A stretch of 64,000 bases of DNA from Bacillota bacterium (GCA_023393115.1 JAEWMS010000076.1:1-64000), one strand, 5' to 3'; shown: positions 50,516-60,193, numbered from the stretch's first letter. Numbers and translations: made by a program. The notes: generated by a model from the sequence alone, not told the origin.

Positions 50516-50973
50516 ATGGAATGTAATTTAAATGATGTATCGATTTATTATGAAGAGTATGGCTAGAGGAGTTGTTTATAGTCGGGCAGATAACATCGAT
50601 GGGCTTGACAAAAGAGGAAGCAGAGGCGTTTGAAGAAATGTCGGTAGTTCAGAGCATGGAGATATATAATAGGTACAAAACCGAAATATCCTCCGGCATC
50701 AGCATTTCAGATAAAAGTTTTCTCGAAAAAATAGATGAAAATTATCAGTTTTCATTCGATGTGGACCATATGAAAAGTAAATTTACCAAGCCTACACTAT
50801 TTATATTAGGGAAACAGGACTCTTGTGTAGGTTACAAAGATGCCTGGGATATTTTGGACAATTACCCCCGGGCTACTTTTGCGGTATTGGATAGAGGAGG
50901 ACATAACCTTCAGCTGGAACAGGCAGATCTGTTTTCTGCACTTGTGAAGGAGTGGCTTATTAGGGTAAGTTGA
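50516..50973 (+). pseudogene. Alpha/beta-hydrolase with internal deletion
   Basis: ATG at 50516 opens MECNLNDVSIYYEEYG, the usual start of an alpha/beta-hydrolase, then a stop. In another frame from 50572, 133 residues match the C-terminal half: FTKPTLFILGKQDSCVGY (acid residue region) and LDRGGHNLQLEQ (catalytic His). The nucleophile-elbow region between them is missing, so the gene has lost about 100 codons and its frame. A strong ribosome site (GGAG) precedes the first ATG. The region 50251-50515 before it shows no intact gene. Confidence 0.75.
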
Positions 50974-51019
50974 GATTATTATTAATATACAGGGATTTGG
51001 ACTTGACCGGAGGGTTATA

Positions 51020-51595
51020 ATGAGCGAAATAAACGATATTCTAAATTTTATTAAAGAAGTCGAAAAACTTAAAAATGTAACAAGAACAGCCTGGACCTCA
51101 GAAGGAAAACAGGAAAGTGTTGCAGAGCATTCTTGGCGGTTAGCGGTGTTATCATTGGCTCTGGCAGATCAATTTCCCGGGATTGATATTGGAAGAGTAC
51201 TTGGTATGTGTATTATTCATGATTTTGGCGAGATATATGATGGAGATGTTTCTGCAAAGTTGGAGGCTGATCCCGAAGGTAAGCTGATAAGGGAGGAGCA
51301 GGCTGTAAAAAAGCTTATACAGAAACTACCGGAAAGTGTTGGGCAGAAAATTATAGAATTGTGGAGTGAGTACAATTCGGCTGAGACTGAGGAGTCAAAG
51401 CTGGTGAAAGCCCTGGATAAAATGGAAACAATAGTTCAGCACAACCAGGGAAAAAATCCTGAGGACTTTGATTATGTTTATAATTTGCAATATGGTTCTA
51501 AATATGGCGAATACAGTGAAACTCTGAAAATATTACGGAGCTTAATTAATAGGGATACCGCTGATAAAATGAAAGAATTGAACAAAAAGTTCTAA
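51020..51595 (+). CDS. HD-domain (YfbR/HDDC2-like) nucleotidase
   Basis: A 191-residue HD phosphohydrolase resembling 5'-deoxynucleotidases: ARTAW-type start region (NVTRTAWTSEGKQESVAEHSWRLAV), metal-binding CIIHDFGEIYDGD, and a conserved Asp in VKALDKMETIVQH. GGAGG lies 7 bp before ATG. Cytoplasmic. The specific nucleotide is inferred only from family similarity. Confidence 0.85.
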   Translation: MSEINDILNFIKEVEKLKNVTRTAWTSEGKQESVAEHSWRLAVLSLALADQFPGIDIGRVLGMCIIHDFGEIYDGDVSAKLEADPEGKLIREEQAVKKLIQKLPESVGQKIIELWSEYNSAETEESKLVKALDKMETIVQHNQGKNPEDFDYVYNLQYGSKYGEYSETLKILRSLINRDTADKMKELNKKF

Positions 51596-51709
51596 AAGTA
51601 AGTAACATATAAACTCCCATAGATAAATAGTTACCCTGCAAACAGGTGCAACAAATGTCGTACATAATACGACAATTTTGTTTAATATTTTACTGGAAAG
51701 GAGTTAGAA

Positions 51710-52555
51710 ATGGATTGGATAAAGTGTATAAGCAATGCATTGGACTGTATTGAAAATAGTTTAACTGATGAAATTGACTATACTAAAATTGCTCAGGCAG
51801 CATGTTGTTCCGAATTTCATTTTTCCAGAATGTTCTCTTCAATGGCCGGAATAACCCTAGCAGAGTATATAAGGCGTAGACGTCTTACACTGGCAGCCTT
51901 TGAGCTCCAAAGGAGCGATGTACTTATAGTAGACATTGCTGTTAAGTATGGTTATGATTCTGCTGATGCATTTACCCGTGCCTTCAAAAAGCTTCATGGA
52001 ATAAAGCCTTCTGAAGCAAGGGATAAGGGTTCCCAACTTAAGGCCTATCCAAGGATGTCCTTTCAAATATCTATAATAGGAGATAGTGAAATGGATTACA
52101 GAATTGAAAAGTTGGATTTTGAACTAAGGATTGTTGGACGGAAAAGTTCAGTAAAAACTGATAAAGCTTTTGAGTTGATCCCTAAGTTATGGGGTGAGAC
52201 AGAGCAGAGCGGTTTCTTGCAAAAGCTTATTGACATGTCCTGGGAAAAGCCGAAATGCAAGGTGGAAGGAGTTTTGGGGGTATGTGGAAAAGAAGCCGCA
52301 ATTACAGACGAAGAATTTGATTATTTTATGGGAGCAAGATATGACGGTGAGGTTCTTGAGGGAATGGAGGAGCTTATAATTCCGCCCGCCACATGGGCTG
52401 TATTTCCAAATGTAACTGATGCATGGAAACGCCTTTACACAGAGTGGCTGCCCACATCCGGGTATGAACTTGCATACCTGCCCTGTATAGAGAACTTTTT
52501 AGCCCCAGGGCACCAGCCGGAAAATGAATTGTGGGTGCCAGTTATTGTGAGATAA
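51710..52555 (+). CDS. AraC-family regulator with GyrI-like effector domain
   Basis: A 281-residue regulator. HTH pair in IAQAACCSEFHFSRMF and DIAVKYGYDSADAFTRAF with GIKPSEARD; the GyrI-like ligand domain starts at MDYRIEKLDFELRIVGRKS (residue about 125) and runs to the end. Ribosome site AAAGGAG lies 7 bp before ATG. A related small remnant follows it and another lies at 43328. Confidence 0.88.
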   Translation: MDWIKCISNALDCIENSLTDEIDYTKIAQAACCSEFHFSRMFSSMAGITLAEYIRRRRLTLAAFELQRSDVLIVDIAVKYGYDSADAFTRAFKKLHGIKPSEARDKGSQLKAYPRMSFQISIIGDSEMDYRIEKLDFELRIVGRKSSVKTDKAFELIPKLWGETEQSGFLQKLIDMSWEKPKCKVEGVLGVCGKEAAITDEEFDYFMGARYDGEVLEGMEELIIPPATWAVFPNVTDAWKRLYTEWLPTSGYELAYLPCIENFLAPGHQPENELWVPVIVR

Positions 52556-52692
52556 TTAACCGTTAAAATTTGTACCAAAAAAGTCGAGTGCATTTCTTCA
52601 GTTTCATATATCATTATTTTAGGAATTCGGTAGAAATGGTTTTTTTAACTGTTTTATGCCACCTTCAAATATATGAAAAGGGAGATAATGAG

Positions 52693-52782
52693 ATGGATTA
52701 TAGAATTAAAAGCAAAGAAGATAAAAGAACATTTTTTGACTATTTAAAGATAATGTTTCATCTGTATTATAATAAAATATAA
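52693..52782 (+). pseudogene. Short remnant resembling GyrI-domain start
   Basis: A 29-codon frame, MDYRIKSKEDKRTFFDYLK..., with AAAGGGAG upstream. Its DNA GGGAGATAATGAGATGGATT is nearly the same as GGAGATAGTGAAATGGATTA inside the preceding AraC/GyrI gene at 52079-52098. It could be a tail of a duplicated regulator or a tiny real gene. No function is assigned. Confidence 0.4.
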
Positions 52783-52804
52783 TACAAGAGGCTTCAACTA
52801 ATGC

Positions 52805-52843
52805 AAAAAAACCGTATGCCTGATAAAAGCATACGGTTTTTTT
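52805..52843. terminator. Bidirectional terminator between convergent genes
   Basis: AAAAAACCGTATGC / GCATACGGTTTTTTTT, with A- and T-runs on both sides, between the AraC/GyrI region and pfp. Confidence 0.88.
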
Positions 52844-52915
52844 TCGCTATATCTAACTGGGATTACTCAACAATAGCCCAAAGGGTTAATTGTTTTCTAT
52901 CCAGCTAATTCTAAA

Positions 52916-54163
52916 TTATTTAGTAGCCAAAACCTTCTTAAGTTTGGCAAATCTTGGGAGACCATCTTCCTTGGGAGGAGTAGATTCACCCTGGATTAAC
53001 GGTAAAGCATAATCAATGAATTCCTGTTTTAAACCGTTACCGGCTTCATTGATCCATTCTCTTGGTATCTTCTTTTCAGTGTTTGCAACATCGTTGAGGT
53101 TGAGAAGCTGAATTTCACACTTATATTCTTTTCCTTCAGCTCTTTTGAAACCAACCATCTTGTCAGTCATTCCTTCAACTGCATATCTAACAGCCATTTG
53201 ACCTGACATATAGGATTCATTTACATCGCTAGCAGAACCGCAGTGAGCAGCACATCTCTGGAGAAGGCTGAATTCGATACCACGTACCTTAGCTCCAGTC
53301 TTTTCTTTAACTATAGCAGCCAGGGTAGCAGCGAGACCGCCTAATTGAGCGTGGCCGAAGGAGTCTTTTTGCTGAGCAAGGTCTGAACCATACTCTGAGA
53401 TATATTTTCCATTCTTGTCCTTAATACCTTCTGAAACAGCAACGATACAATTACCGTTCTTCTTGTAGATTGCAGTACAATCAGCAAGGAACTGATCCAT
53501 ATCAAAATCGATTTCAGGGAGGTATATCAAATCAGGGCCAGCACCCTTGTAAGCAGCTAAAGCTGTTGAAGCGGTCAACCAGCCTGCGTTTCTTCCCATA
53601 ACTTCAAGAATTGTGATCATACCTGTGTTGTAAACTCTTGCATCGTGATAAACTTCCATAGTAGAAGTAGCGATGTATTTAGCTGCACTTGAGAAACCTG
53701 GGCAGTGGTCAGTTCCATAGAGGTCATTGTCTATAGTCTTTGGAACACCCATTACTCTGCACTCGTAACCAACCTTCTGCATGTACTTGCTAACCTTGTT
53801 GCAAGTATCCATTGAATCGTTACCGCCATTGTAGAAGAAATATCTGATGTTATATTTTTTGAAAACTTCAACTAGTCTCTTATAATCTGTCTCGTCTTCA
53901 TCAGCTGATTTAAGCTTGTAACGAACGGATCCCAGAGCAGAAGAAGGAGTAGTTTTTAGTAAATCGAGCTCATATGGATCTTCCTGGCTCATATCATAGA
54001 ATTTTTCATCAAGAATACCCTTGATACCGTGAGCTGCACCGTATACAGCTGTAATTGCTTCCTGTTTTAATGCTTCCTGGAATACACCACAGGCACTTGC
54101 ATTAATTACTGAAGTTGGTCCACCGGATTGTCCGAAAATTGCGGCACCCTTTAAAACTGTCAT
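52916..54163 (-). CDS. pfp: PPi-dependent 6-phosphofructokinase
   Basis: A 415-residue phosphofructokinase starting LKGAAIFGQSGGPTSVINAS. The phosphoryl-donor site reads YNGGNDSMDT, where an Asp replaces the Gly of ATP enzymes (GGDGS), and the catalytic loop reads GVPKTIDNDLYGTDH with Lys in place of Gly. Both substitutions mark pyrophosphate as donor. The reaction is then reversible and saves ATP, as in other cellulolytic clostridia. AGGAGG lies 9 bp before ATG. Divergent from fba. Confidence 0.9.
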   Translation of the reverse strand: MTVLKGAAIFGQSGGPTSVINASACGVFQEALKQEAITAVYGAAHGIKGILDEKFYDMSQEDPYELDLLKTTPSSALGSVRYKLKSADEDETDYKRLVEVFKKYNIRYFFYNGGNDSMDTCNKVSKYMQKVGYECRVMGVPKTIDNDLYGTDHCPGFSSAAKYIATSTMEVYHDARVYNTGMITILEVMGRNAGWLTASTALAAYKGAGPDLIYLPEIDFDMDQFLADCTAIYKKNGNCIVAVSEGIKDKNGKYISEYGSDLAQQKDSFGHAQLGGLAATLAAIVKEKTGAKVRGIEFSLLQRCAAHCGSASDVNESYMSGQMAVRYAVEGMTDKMVGFKRAEGKEYKCEIQLLNLNDVANTEKKIPREWINEAGNGLKQEFIDYALPLIQGESTPPKEDGLPRFAKLKKVLATK

Positions 54164-54456
54164 TGTATATACCTCCTAATAATATATATTAATTTGTATA
54201 AATGTACGTTGTTTTTACCAAACCTTTCATTAACAGGTCTGATATTACAATACGCAATCACATTACAATATAGCATAATGAAAATTAAAATGCAATTACA
54301 CAGATACATTTCTTGCACTATTATTATTAGCATTATTAATAATAATAGTTATAGTGATAGATATTTATTTTTTGGATAAGAATAAATATGGGGATTGTGT
54401 TGTAGCATGAAAAGCTCTTCAGTTAACAGCTTTGACAAAAAAATATCAAATATCCC
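54164..54456. other. pfp-fba intergenic region with AT-rich palindrome
   Basis: No gene is seen. A perfect 13-bp inverted repeat ACTATTATTATTA (54317-54329) / TAATAATAATAGT (54337-54349) with a 7-nt loop is present, of unknown role. Confidence 0.5.
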
Positions 54457-54485
54457 TTGATTTTGAGATGATTTTTTCATAAAAT
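54457..54485 (+). promoter_or_regulatory. Predicted promoter of fba
   Basis: TTGATT, 17-bp spacer, TAAAAT, about 125 bp before the aldolase start. Confidence 0.5.
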
Positions 54486-54609
54486 AGTAACGGTAGGTTT
54501 TAGAATTACCTTATTATGTATCAAGATGAAAAATGCTAAGAGGTAATAAAATAATAAAGGGTTTTAGTTAAAAAAATTAATATAATAAAATTAAAAGGAG
54601 TGCATTAAA

Positions 54610-55545
54610 ATGGCATTAGTAACTTCTACAGAAATGTTTAAGAAAGCTTATGAAGGCGGATACGCTATAGGAGCTTTCAATGTTAATAACATGGAGATAG
54701 TACAGGGTATAACTGAAGCAGCTAAAGAAGTAAATGCTCCACTTATTCTTCAAGTTTCATCAGGAGCTAGAAAGTATGCAAACCATACTTACCTTATGAA
54801 GTTGGTTGAAGCTGCAATAATTGAAACAAACCTTCCTATCTGCTTACACCTTGACCACGGTGACACTTTCGAACTTTGTAAGTCATGTATTGACGGTGGT
54901 TTTACTTCAGTAATGATCGACGGTTCACATCACTCATTCGAGGACAATATTGCTTTAACTAAGAAGGTTGTTGAATACGCTCACGAAAGAGGCGTAGTTG
55001 TTGAAGGTGAGTTAGGAAGACTTGCAGGTGTTGAAGATGATGTTAACGTATCAGATGCTGATGCTGCTTATACAAATCCTGCACAGGTTGAAGAGTTTGT
55101 TTCTAAGACAGGTGTTGATTCACTTGCTATAGCAATCGGAACCAGCCACGGCGCATTCAAATTCAAGCCAGGACAAAAGCCACAGCTTAGATTTGATATT
55201 TTGGAGAAAATTGAACAAAGACTTCCAAACTTCCCAATAGTTCTTCACGGTGCATCCTCAGTTATTCCTGAGTTTGTAGAAATGGTAAATAACAATGGCG
55301 GTAAAATGCCAGATGCAATAGGTATTCCTGAAGATATGCTTCGTCAGGCTGCTAAAATGGCTGTTTGTAAAATCAACATTGATTCAGACTTAAGACTTGC
55401 TATGACTGGTACTATCAGAAAGTATTTTGCTGAAAACCCTAGTCACTTCGACCCAAGACAATACTTGTCACCAGCTAGAACAGCTATAAAGGAACTTGTT
55501 AAGAATAAGATGATAAATGTTCTCGGCTGCAACGGTAAGGCTTAA
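54610..55545 (+). CDS. fba: Class II fructose-bisphosphate aldolase
   Basis: A 311-residue zinc-dependent aldolase: GAFNVNNMEIVQGI, zinc ligands in LHLDHGDTFE, SVMIDGSHHSFEDNI, EGELGRLAGVEDD, IGTSHGAFKF and LHGASSVIPEFV. Splits fructose-1,6-bisphosphate made by the divergent PPi-PFK. AAAGGAG lies 9 bp before ATG. Monocistronic with a terminator downstream. Confidence 0.96.
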   Translation: MALVTSTEMFKKAYEGGYAIGAFNVNNMEIVQGITEAAKEVNAPLILQVSSGARKYANHTYLMKLVEAAIIETNLPICLHLDHGDTFELCKSCIDGGFTSVMIDGSHHSFEDNIALTKKVVEYAHERGVVVEGELGRLAGVEDDVNVSDADAAYTNPAQVEEFVSKTGVDSLAIAIGTSHGAFKFKPGQKPQLRFDILEKIEQRLPNFPIVLHGASSVIPEFVEMVNNNGGKMPDAIGIPEDMLRQAAKMAVCKINIDSDLRLAMTGTIRKYFAENPSHFDPRQYLSPARTAIKELVKNKMINVLGCNGKA

Positions 55546-55594
55546 TTAGAATTTAGTATATTCTAAAATAAAATATATTTATACAGATATATAG

Positions 55595-55642
55595 AAAAAC
55601 AGCTCTCAATTTTCATTTTGTAAAATTTGAGAGCTGTTTTTT
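55595..55642 (+). terminator. Terminator after fba
   Basis: AAAACAGCTCTCAA ... TTGAGAGCTGTTTTTT. Confidence 0.85.
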
Positions 55643-55812
55643 CGTTAGCATTTATTCATATTTGTCAGTTCTTACTTGAACAGTGCCTACGGTTGCTAAT
55701 CCTCAGCCTTACTGGTTACAAAACTACAGCCGCGATTGTGTTGACTTGTTAATTTCCACAAGGTAATATGGAAATGTACTGGTAAATTACATAAACTTGA
55801 GGAGGTTAACAC

Positions 55813-56406
55813 ATGGCTTTTCCAACAATCTATGAGGCAGAGGAACTGTTAAAGGAGGCAGAGAAGGTAAATCCCGGTGACTGGGTTTTACATAATCGCG
55901 TTACTGCCGGTTGTGCCAGGGGAATTGCTGATAAATGTAAAGATATTGACACACAAAAGGCGTATGTTCTGGGGTTGCTGCATGATATTGGGAGGATTAC
56001 CGGAGTATGTGATCTGAAACATACAATTGCAGGATACAAATATATGCTGGAGAAAGGTTACGATGACTCGGCCAGAATATGTTTAACCCACTCATTTCCA
56101 TATAAAAAAGTTGACAGCTACAATGGTTTTAACGATTGTAATGATGAAGAAACAGCTTTTATTCAAGAATATATAAATGAAACTGATTATAATGATTATG
56201 ACAGGTTAATACAACTGTGTGATGCAATATCATTTCCTTCGGGCCCATGTCATATAGAGAAAAGGCTCGTTGACGTGGTAATGCGAAGAGGTTTTAATGA
56301 TTTAACAATTCTAAAATGGAAAGAGTATTTCAAGCTAAAAGAGTATTTTGAAGAGAAAATGGGGTTAAGTCTTGAAGATTTATGGTATAAGCTCGATAAG
56401 AAGTGA
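55813..56406 (+). CDS. HD-domain phosphohydrolase
   Basis: A 197-residue protein with LHNRVTAGCARGIADKC, metal-binding LGLLHDIGRITG, and LTHSFPYKKVD. HD-type metal-dependent hydrolase of unknown substrate, cytoplasmic. GAGGAGG lies 7 bp before ATG. The 260-bp region before it contains a TTTCCA/TGGAAA hairpin but no gene. Confidence 0.85.
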   Translation: MAFPTIYEAEELLKEAEKVNPGDWVLHNRVTAGCARGIADKCKDIDTQKAYVLGLLHDIGRITGVCDLKHTIAGYKYMLEKGYDDSARICLTHSFPYKKVDSYNGFNDCNDEETAFIQEYINETDYNDYDRLIQLCDAISFPSGPCHIEKRLVDVVMRRGFNDLTILKWKEYFKLKEYFEEKMGLSLEDLWYKLDKK

Positions 56407-56418
56407 TGCCCATTACTT

Positions 56419-56636
56419 CCGTACTAACTTTGAACAATGGATTGCACACAAAGCAAGCTGCACATCTTTGTAAGGCGCATCGCAGGCCGTATAACCGTCG
56501 TCCAACAAGCCGCATCCATGTGGCTCTTGGACTCAATGTGACCTCCTGTCACTTTGTCGGTAAACGGCCTGTTCTTTGCCAACAACGATGGCAGTTGCTT
56601 TTAACCGTGCTTCCCATTGTTTCAAAGTTGTACTCG
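56419..56636. repeat. 218-bp inverted-repeat (MITE-like) element
   Basis: The left end GTACTAACTTTGAACAATGG and right end CCATTGTTTCAAAGTTGTAC are near-perfect inverted repeats. The pairing continues inward: AAAGCAAGCTGC with GCAGTTGCTTTT, CAGGCCGTATAACCG with CGGTAAACGGCCTG, and CCAACAAGCCGCATC nearby. The whole unit can fold into one long imperfect hairpin. Base composition differs from its AT-rich surroundings. It is probably a miniature transposable element; no target-site duplication was identified. Confidence 0.7.
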
Positions 56637-56639
56637 CGT

Positions 56640-56996
56640 AAATTGTAAAATTATATGATATTAAAATTTACTCCCTGCATACTTTTAATAATGTGCTGTA
56701 CATAAAGCAGTAGTACTTGAGTAAATTGTAATACATCACTCTCCAGCTTCTCATTAAGCAAGCGTAAGCTTGGTTTCCAAAACTCTTCACTATTCACTTC
56801 TTCAATATTCACTCGATTTTCTTCCAACATCTAACTTCCAACTTCTAACATCTAACTTCTAAAATATTAAGAAAATATTAAAAATGGCGAGATTTGTTGA
56901 GATATAAGGTCAAAATGATTTATATTTATAGTAGAAATGTATTTTTAGATAAAATTTCTAATTTACTGACTTTTTTTATTGATGTGGGGGTAAAAA
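56640..56996. other. Non-coding stretch with short repeats
   Basis: Contains an inverted relative of the 34.2-kb repeat (TTAAGCAAGCGTAAGCTTGG, then ACTCTTCACTATTCACTTC) and a slippage tract of CTTCTAACATCTAA-type units at about 56822-56865. No gene is supported. Confidence 0.5.
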
Positions 56997-59990
56997 ATGA
57001 AGAAAAAAGCAGGAGTAGTTTGTCTTTTACTTGTGATTTTAATGCTTTTCCCAATTATAGGAACAAGGGTTTATACAGAACCCGAGTACCAGGGAAGTGT
57101 GGTAAATGCACAGGAATTGCCTGAAACTGAAGAGCTGCGTGGAGTGTGGATCGCGACGGTAGGTAATATTGACTTTCCCTCCAAGCCCGGGCTAAGTGCG
57201 GAGCAGCAAATGAAAGAGCTTGATGCGATAATTGAAAATGTTCAATACATGGGACTGAATTCAATATTCTTTCAGGTCCGTCCAACGGGAGATGCATTGT
57301 ATAAATCTTCTATTTTCCCATGGTCAGCATACCTGACAGGAAAACAGGGAAAAGCCAACGATAAGGATTTTGATCCGTTGGCGTACATAATTGAACAAGG
57401 GCATAAAAAGGGAATTAAGATACATGCATGGCTGAACCCATTGAGACTTTCTATGGGAACAACATCAAAGCCTGACAAAAGTATAAATGTTCTATCTGTC
57501 AACCATCCGGCCAGAAAGATTCCGGATGCAGTTGTTGCCCATGCTAACGGGAAGCTATATCTTGATCCGGGATATCCTGAGGCCATAAAACTGATTACTG
57601 ATGGAGTTGCAGAAATTCTTAATAACTATGATGTGGACGGTATTCACTTTGATGATTATTTTTACCCTTCAAAAAGTGAGTCAAACGGTAAGGATTTTGA
57701 CGATAAAAAGTCATATGATAAATATAAGGGTTCTTTCGAAAACAAGGACGACTGGAGAAGAAATAATATTGACACCCTTGTAAAGAGTACATATGACACA
57801 GTCAAAGCTATAAAACCTGATGTACAGTTTGGAATCAGTCCTTTTGCAATATGGTCCAACAAGGATAGAAATCCTGAGGGTTCAGACACTCAAGGTGGAA
57901 TTTCAACCTATTATGATCACTATGCCGATACAAAGAAATGGGTAAAGGAAGCTTATCTGGATTATATAGCACCGCAGATATATTGGAATATAGGCTTTAA
58001 GGTAGCTGATTATTCAGTTTTGCTTGACTGGTGGAAAAATGTTGGCAGCAATGGCAAAGTAAAACTATATGTGGGACATGCAGCTTACAAAATAAATGAC
58101 ACCACTCAAGCTAATGAATGGCTGGATCCCCTTCAGATACCAAAACAAATTGCTATGAACAGAGATAGTAAAGCTGTCAGCGGTAGTATCTTCTATGGAT
58201 ATTCCAATCTGAAAGCTAATAGTTTGGGTATAAAGGAAAAGCTCAGAGGGATATATGTGGCAGGCAGGGATCCGGGAAGTTCAGTACCTGAAGATCGCCA
58301 GCTCGTTATAGCTGCACCTGATAACGGGTATAAAACCTCATCCTCAAAGGTTAGTATTATGGGAAGCTGTGACCCGGGACAGCCGCTGTATTTAAATGGA
58401 AATCAGATAACACCTTCCGAAGATGGATATTTTGCAATATATCAAGAGCTTACAGTTGGGGAAAATACATTTGTATTTAAGCATAAAGACAAGGAAACAA
58501 CACTAAAAATAACTCGAAAAGCTAGTACTGCTTCAACTTCATACCGGATGAACAACGCTGAGTTCAGAGGGGGCTACTTTAGTCCTACTGCGAATATGAC
58601 GCTGAAAACCGGACAAAAAGTTGATTTCTCCTGTGTTGCGCCTACCGGAGCAAAGGTGTGGGTCGAAATAGGAAAATATAAGGTTCAATTATCAAATGCG
58701 GGTGATATGGATTCAAATGGAGGAAACCTTGTGCCAGCAAGATACAAGGGAACCTTTGTTATGCCTGCTGTTCCAGGAAGTGAAAAAATACTTAAGCTTG
58801 ATAAGCCTGTATTTGTAATGGAGTATAAAGGACAGAGGATAACCAGCAAGCAGAGCAATACTTTGAGTATTCAATCAGATAAATATAGTAAATATGCTGT
58901 GATCAGTACTTCTGATGCAGAGGCTGTTGCAAGATCAGGACCTTCAACCGACTTTTCAAGAATTACACCGCTGATAAACGGAGCGGTAGACAATATTGTT
59001 GGAGAACAAAACGGATATTATCTGCTGCAAAGCGGTGTCTGGACAGATGGCAAGTATGTTAAGGTTGTAAATAACAAAGCACTTGCAGCCAACAAGATAA
59101 GTGCAATAACACTAAAAGATAATGGCAGTTATACTGACATTACATTTAAAATGCCTGTTAATGCAGTGTTTGGGGTTGATGTATCATCCTCAAAAGTTGT
59201 ACTGAATATCTATAATACAAAGGGGATAAGTACCGCTGCTGCGCTACCTTCGGCATCAGTATTCAAATCTATAGGCTACAGTTATTTGAATGGTACAGCC
59301 CAGTATACCTTCAATCTGAAGTCGGAGGACAATTATTTCGGCTATTATGCCGCATATAAAAACGGCTCGTTTGTCTTCTCCTTGAAGAATGCACCCAAAA
59401 TTTCAGCTACCGGCAGTAAGCCTTTGACAGGTTTAAAGGTTTTACTTGATGCGGGGCATGGAGGAAGTGAGTCAGGTGCAATTGGACCTTTGGGCAAGTA
59501 TGGTCTTTACGAAAAACAGATCAACCTTGCTATAACACTGAATACCAGAAAGTATCTGCAAAACCTGGGTGCCACTGTTATTATGACCAGAACAAGTGAT
59601 AAGACTGTCAGTCTTTCTGAAAGAGCTAATATGATTAGAAAGGAAAAACCTGACATTGCGGTGTCCATACATAATAATTCAATGGATGTAACCGCAGACT
59701 ACACCAAGCATACAGGACTTCTGGTGCTTTATTCCAAGGACAGCTCAAAAGCTGCTGCAGGCTTTGTTAAGGATTCATTAGTGGCTGACCTTCAACGCAA
59801 GGATGGGGGCTTCAGATGGCAGAGCCTGTCGGTTTGTACTGTAACGCAATCTCCTGCAATTCTTATAGAAGGTGGCTTTATGTCCAATCCAGCGGAATAT
59901 CAATGGCTTGCAAACTATGATAATCAGGTTGAGATAGGAAGTGCAGTAGGTAAGGCTATAGAAAGTTGGGCCAAGAAAAATACAAGGTAA
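56997..59990 (+). CDS. Secreted GHL10 glycoside hydrolase-like / N-acetylmuramoyl-L-alanine amidase
   Basis: A 997-residue exported protein. Signal peptide (AGVVCLLLVILMLFPIIG). Residues about 45-410: GHL10/DUF187 (YngK-like) barrel, ELRGVWIATVGNIDFP, FFQVRPTGDALY, HAWLNPLRLS, DGIHFDDYFYP, DYIAPQIYWN. Middle: beta-rich domains including an SH3-like repeat (AVARSGPSTDFSRITPL). C-terminal about 805-995: Amidase_3 with zinc-binding VLLDAGHGGSESGA, Glu in LYEKQINLAI, VSIHNNSMD and ILIEGGFMSNPAE. It probably cleaves peptidoglycan at two kinds of bond or processes a modified wall glycan. GGGG lies 5 bp before ATG. Confidence 0.9.
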   Translation: MKKKAGVVCLLLVILMLFPIIGTRVYTEPEYQGSVVNAQELPETEELRGVWIATVGNIDFPSKPGLSAEQQMKELDAIIENVQYMGLNSIFFQVRPTGDALYKSSIFPWSAYLTGKQGKANDKDFDPLAYIIEQGHKKGIKIHAWLNPLRLSMGTTSKPDKSINVLSVNHPARKIPDAVVAHANGKLYLDPGYPEAIKLITDGVAEILNNYDVDGIHFDDYFYPSKSESNGKDFDDKKSYDKYKGSFENKDDWRRNNIDTLVKSTYDTVKAIKPDVQFGISPFAIWSNKDRNPEGSDTQGGISTYYDHYADTKKWVKEAYLDYIAPQIYWNIGFKVADYSVLLDWWKNVGSNGKVKLYVGHAAYKINDTTQANEWLDPLQIPKQIAMNRDSKAVSGSIFYGYSNLKANSLGIKEKLRGIYVAGRDPGSSVPEDRQLVIAAPDNGYKTSSSKVSIMGSCDPGQPLYLNGNQITPSEDGYFAIYQELTVGENTFVFKHKDKETTLKITRKASTASTSYRMNNAEFRGGYFSPTANMTLKTGQKVDFSCVAPTGAKVWVEIGKYKVQLSNAGDMDSNGGNLVPARYKGTFVMPAVPGSEKILKLDKPVFVMEYKGQRITSKQSNTLSIQSDKYSKYAVISTSDAEAVARSGPSTDFSRITPLINGAVDNIVGEQNGYYLLQSGVWTDGKYVKVVNNKALAANKISAITLKDNGSYTDITFKMPVNAVFGVDVSSSKVVLNIYNTKGISTAAALPSASVFKSIGYSYLNGTAQYTFNLKSEDNYFGYYAAYKNGSFVFSLKNAPKISATGSKPLTGLKVLLDAGHGGSESGAIGPLGKYGLYEKQINLAITLNTRKYLQNLGATVIMTRTSDKTVSLSERANMIRKEKPDIAVSIHNNSMDVTADYTKHTGLLVLYSKDSSKAAAGFVKDSLVADLQRKDGGFRWQSLSVCTVTQSPAILIEGGFMSNPAEYQWLANYDNQVEIGSAVGKAIESWAKKNTR

Positions 59991-59991
59991 A

Positions 59992-60084
59992 ATGACAAGT
60001 ACAAACTATATAAGTATACTGTTGTTTGCAGCAACAATTCTTATACTGCTTTTCAGACAATATGAAAACGGAAAGCTATTTTAA
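59992..60084 (+). CDS. Possible 30-aa membrane peptide
   Basis: An ORF of 30 codons directly after the amidase stop: MTSTNYISILLFAATILILL, then FRQYENGKLF. One transmembrane segment with a positively charged end. The upstream AAGG is a weak ribosome site within the previous gene's end. Plausible but unproven. Confidence 0.35.
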   Translation: MTSTNYISILLFAATILILLFRQYENGKLF

Positions 60085-60154
60085 AAGAATTATTATTAAA
60101 GCTTCTGTTAAATAATGCCTGGCTCTAAAAAATATATATTGGTATAACAACTTT

Positions 60155-60193
60155 AATCCACGTCAATAATTGAATTGAGAGTGGATTTTTTTT
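60155..60193 (+). terminator. Terminator after the amidase gene
   Basis: AATCCAC ... GTGGATT followed by TTTTTT. Confidence 0.7.

Noticed and set aside
56403..56648. 81-residue plus-strand frame over the inverted-repeat element
   Set aside because: It coincides with the 218-bp hairpin element and is best explained by the chance open frame of its arms.
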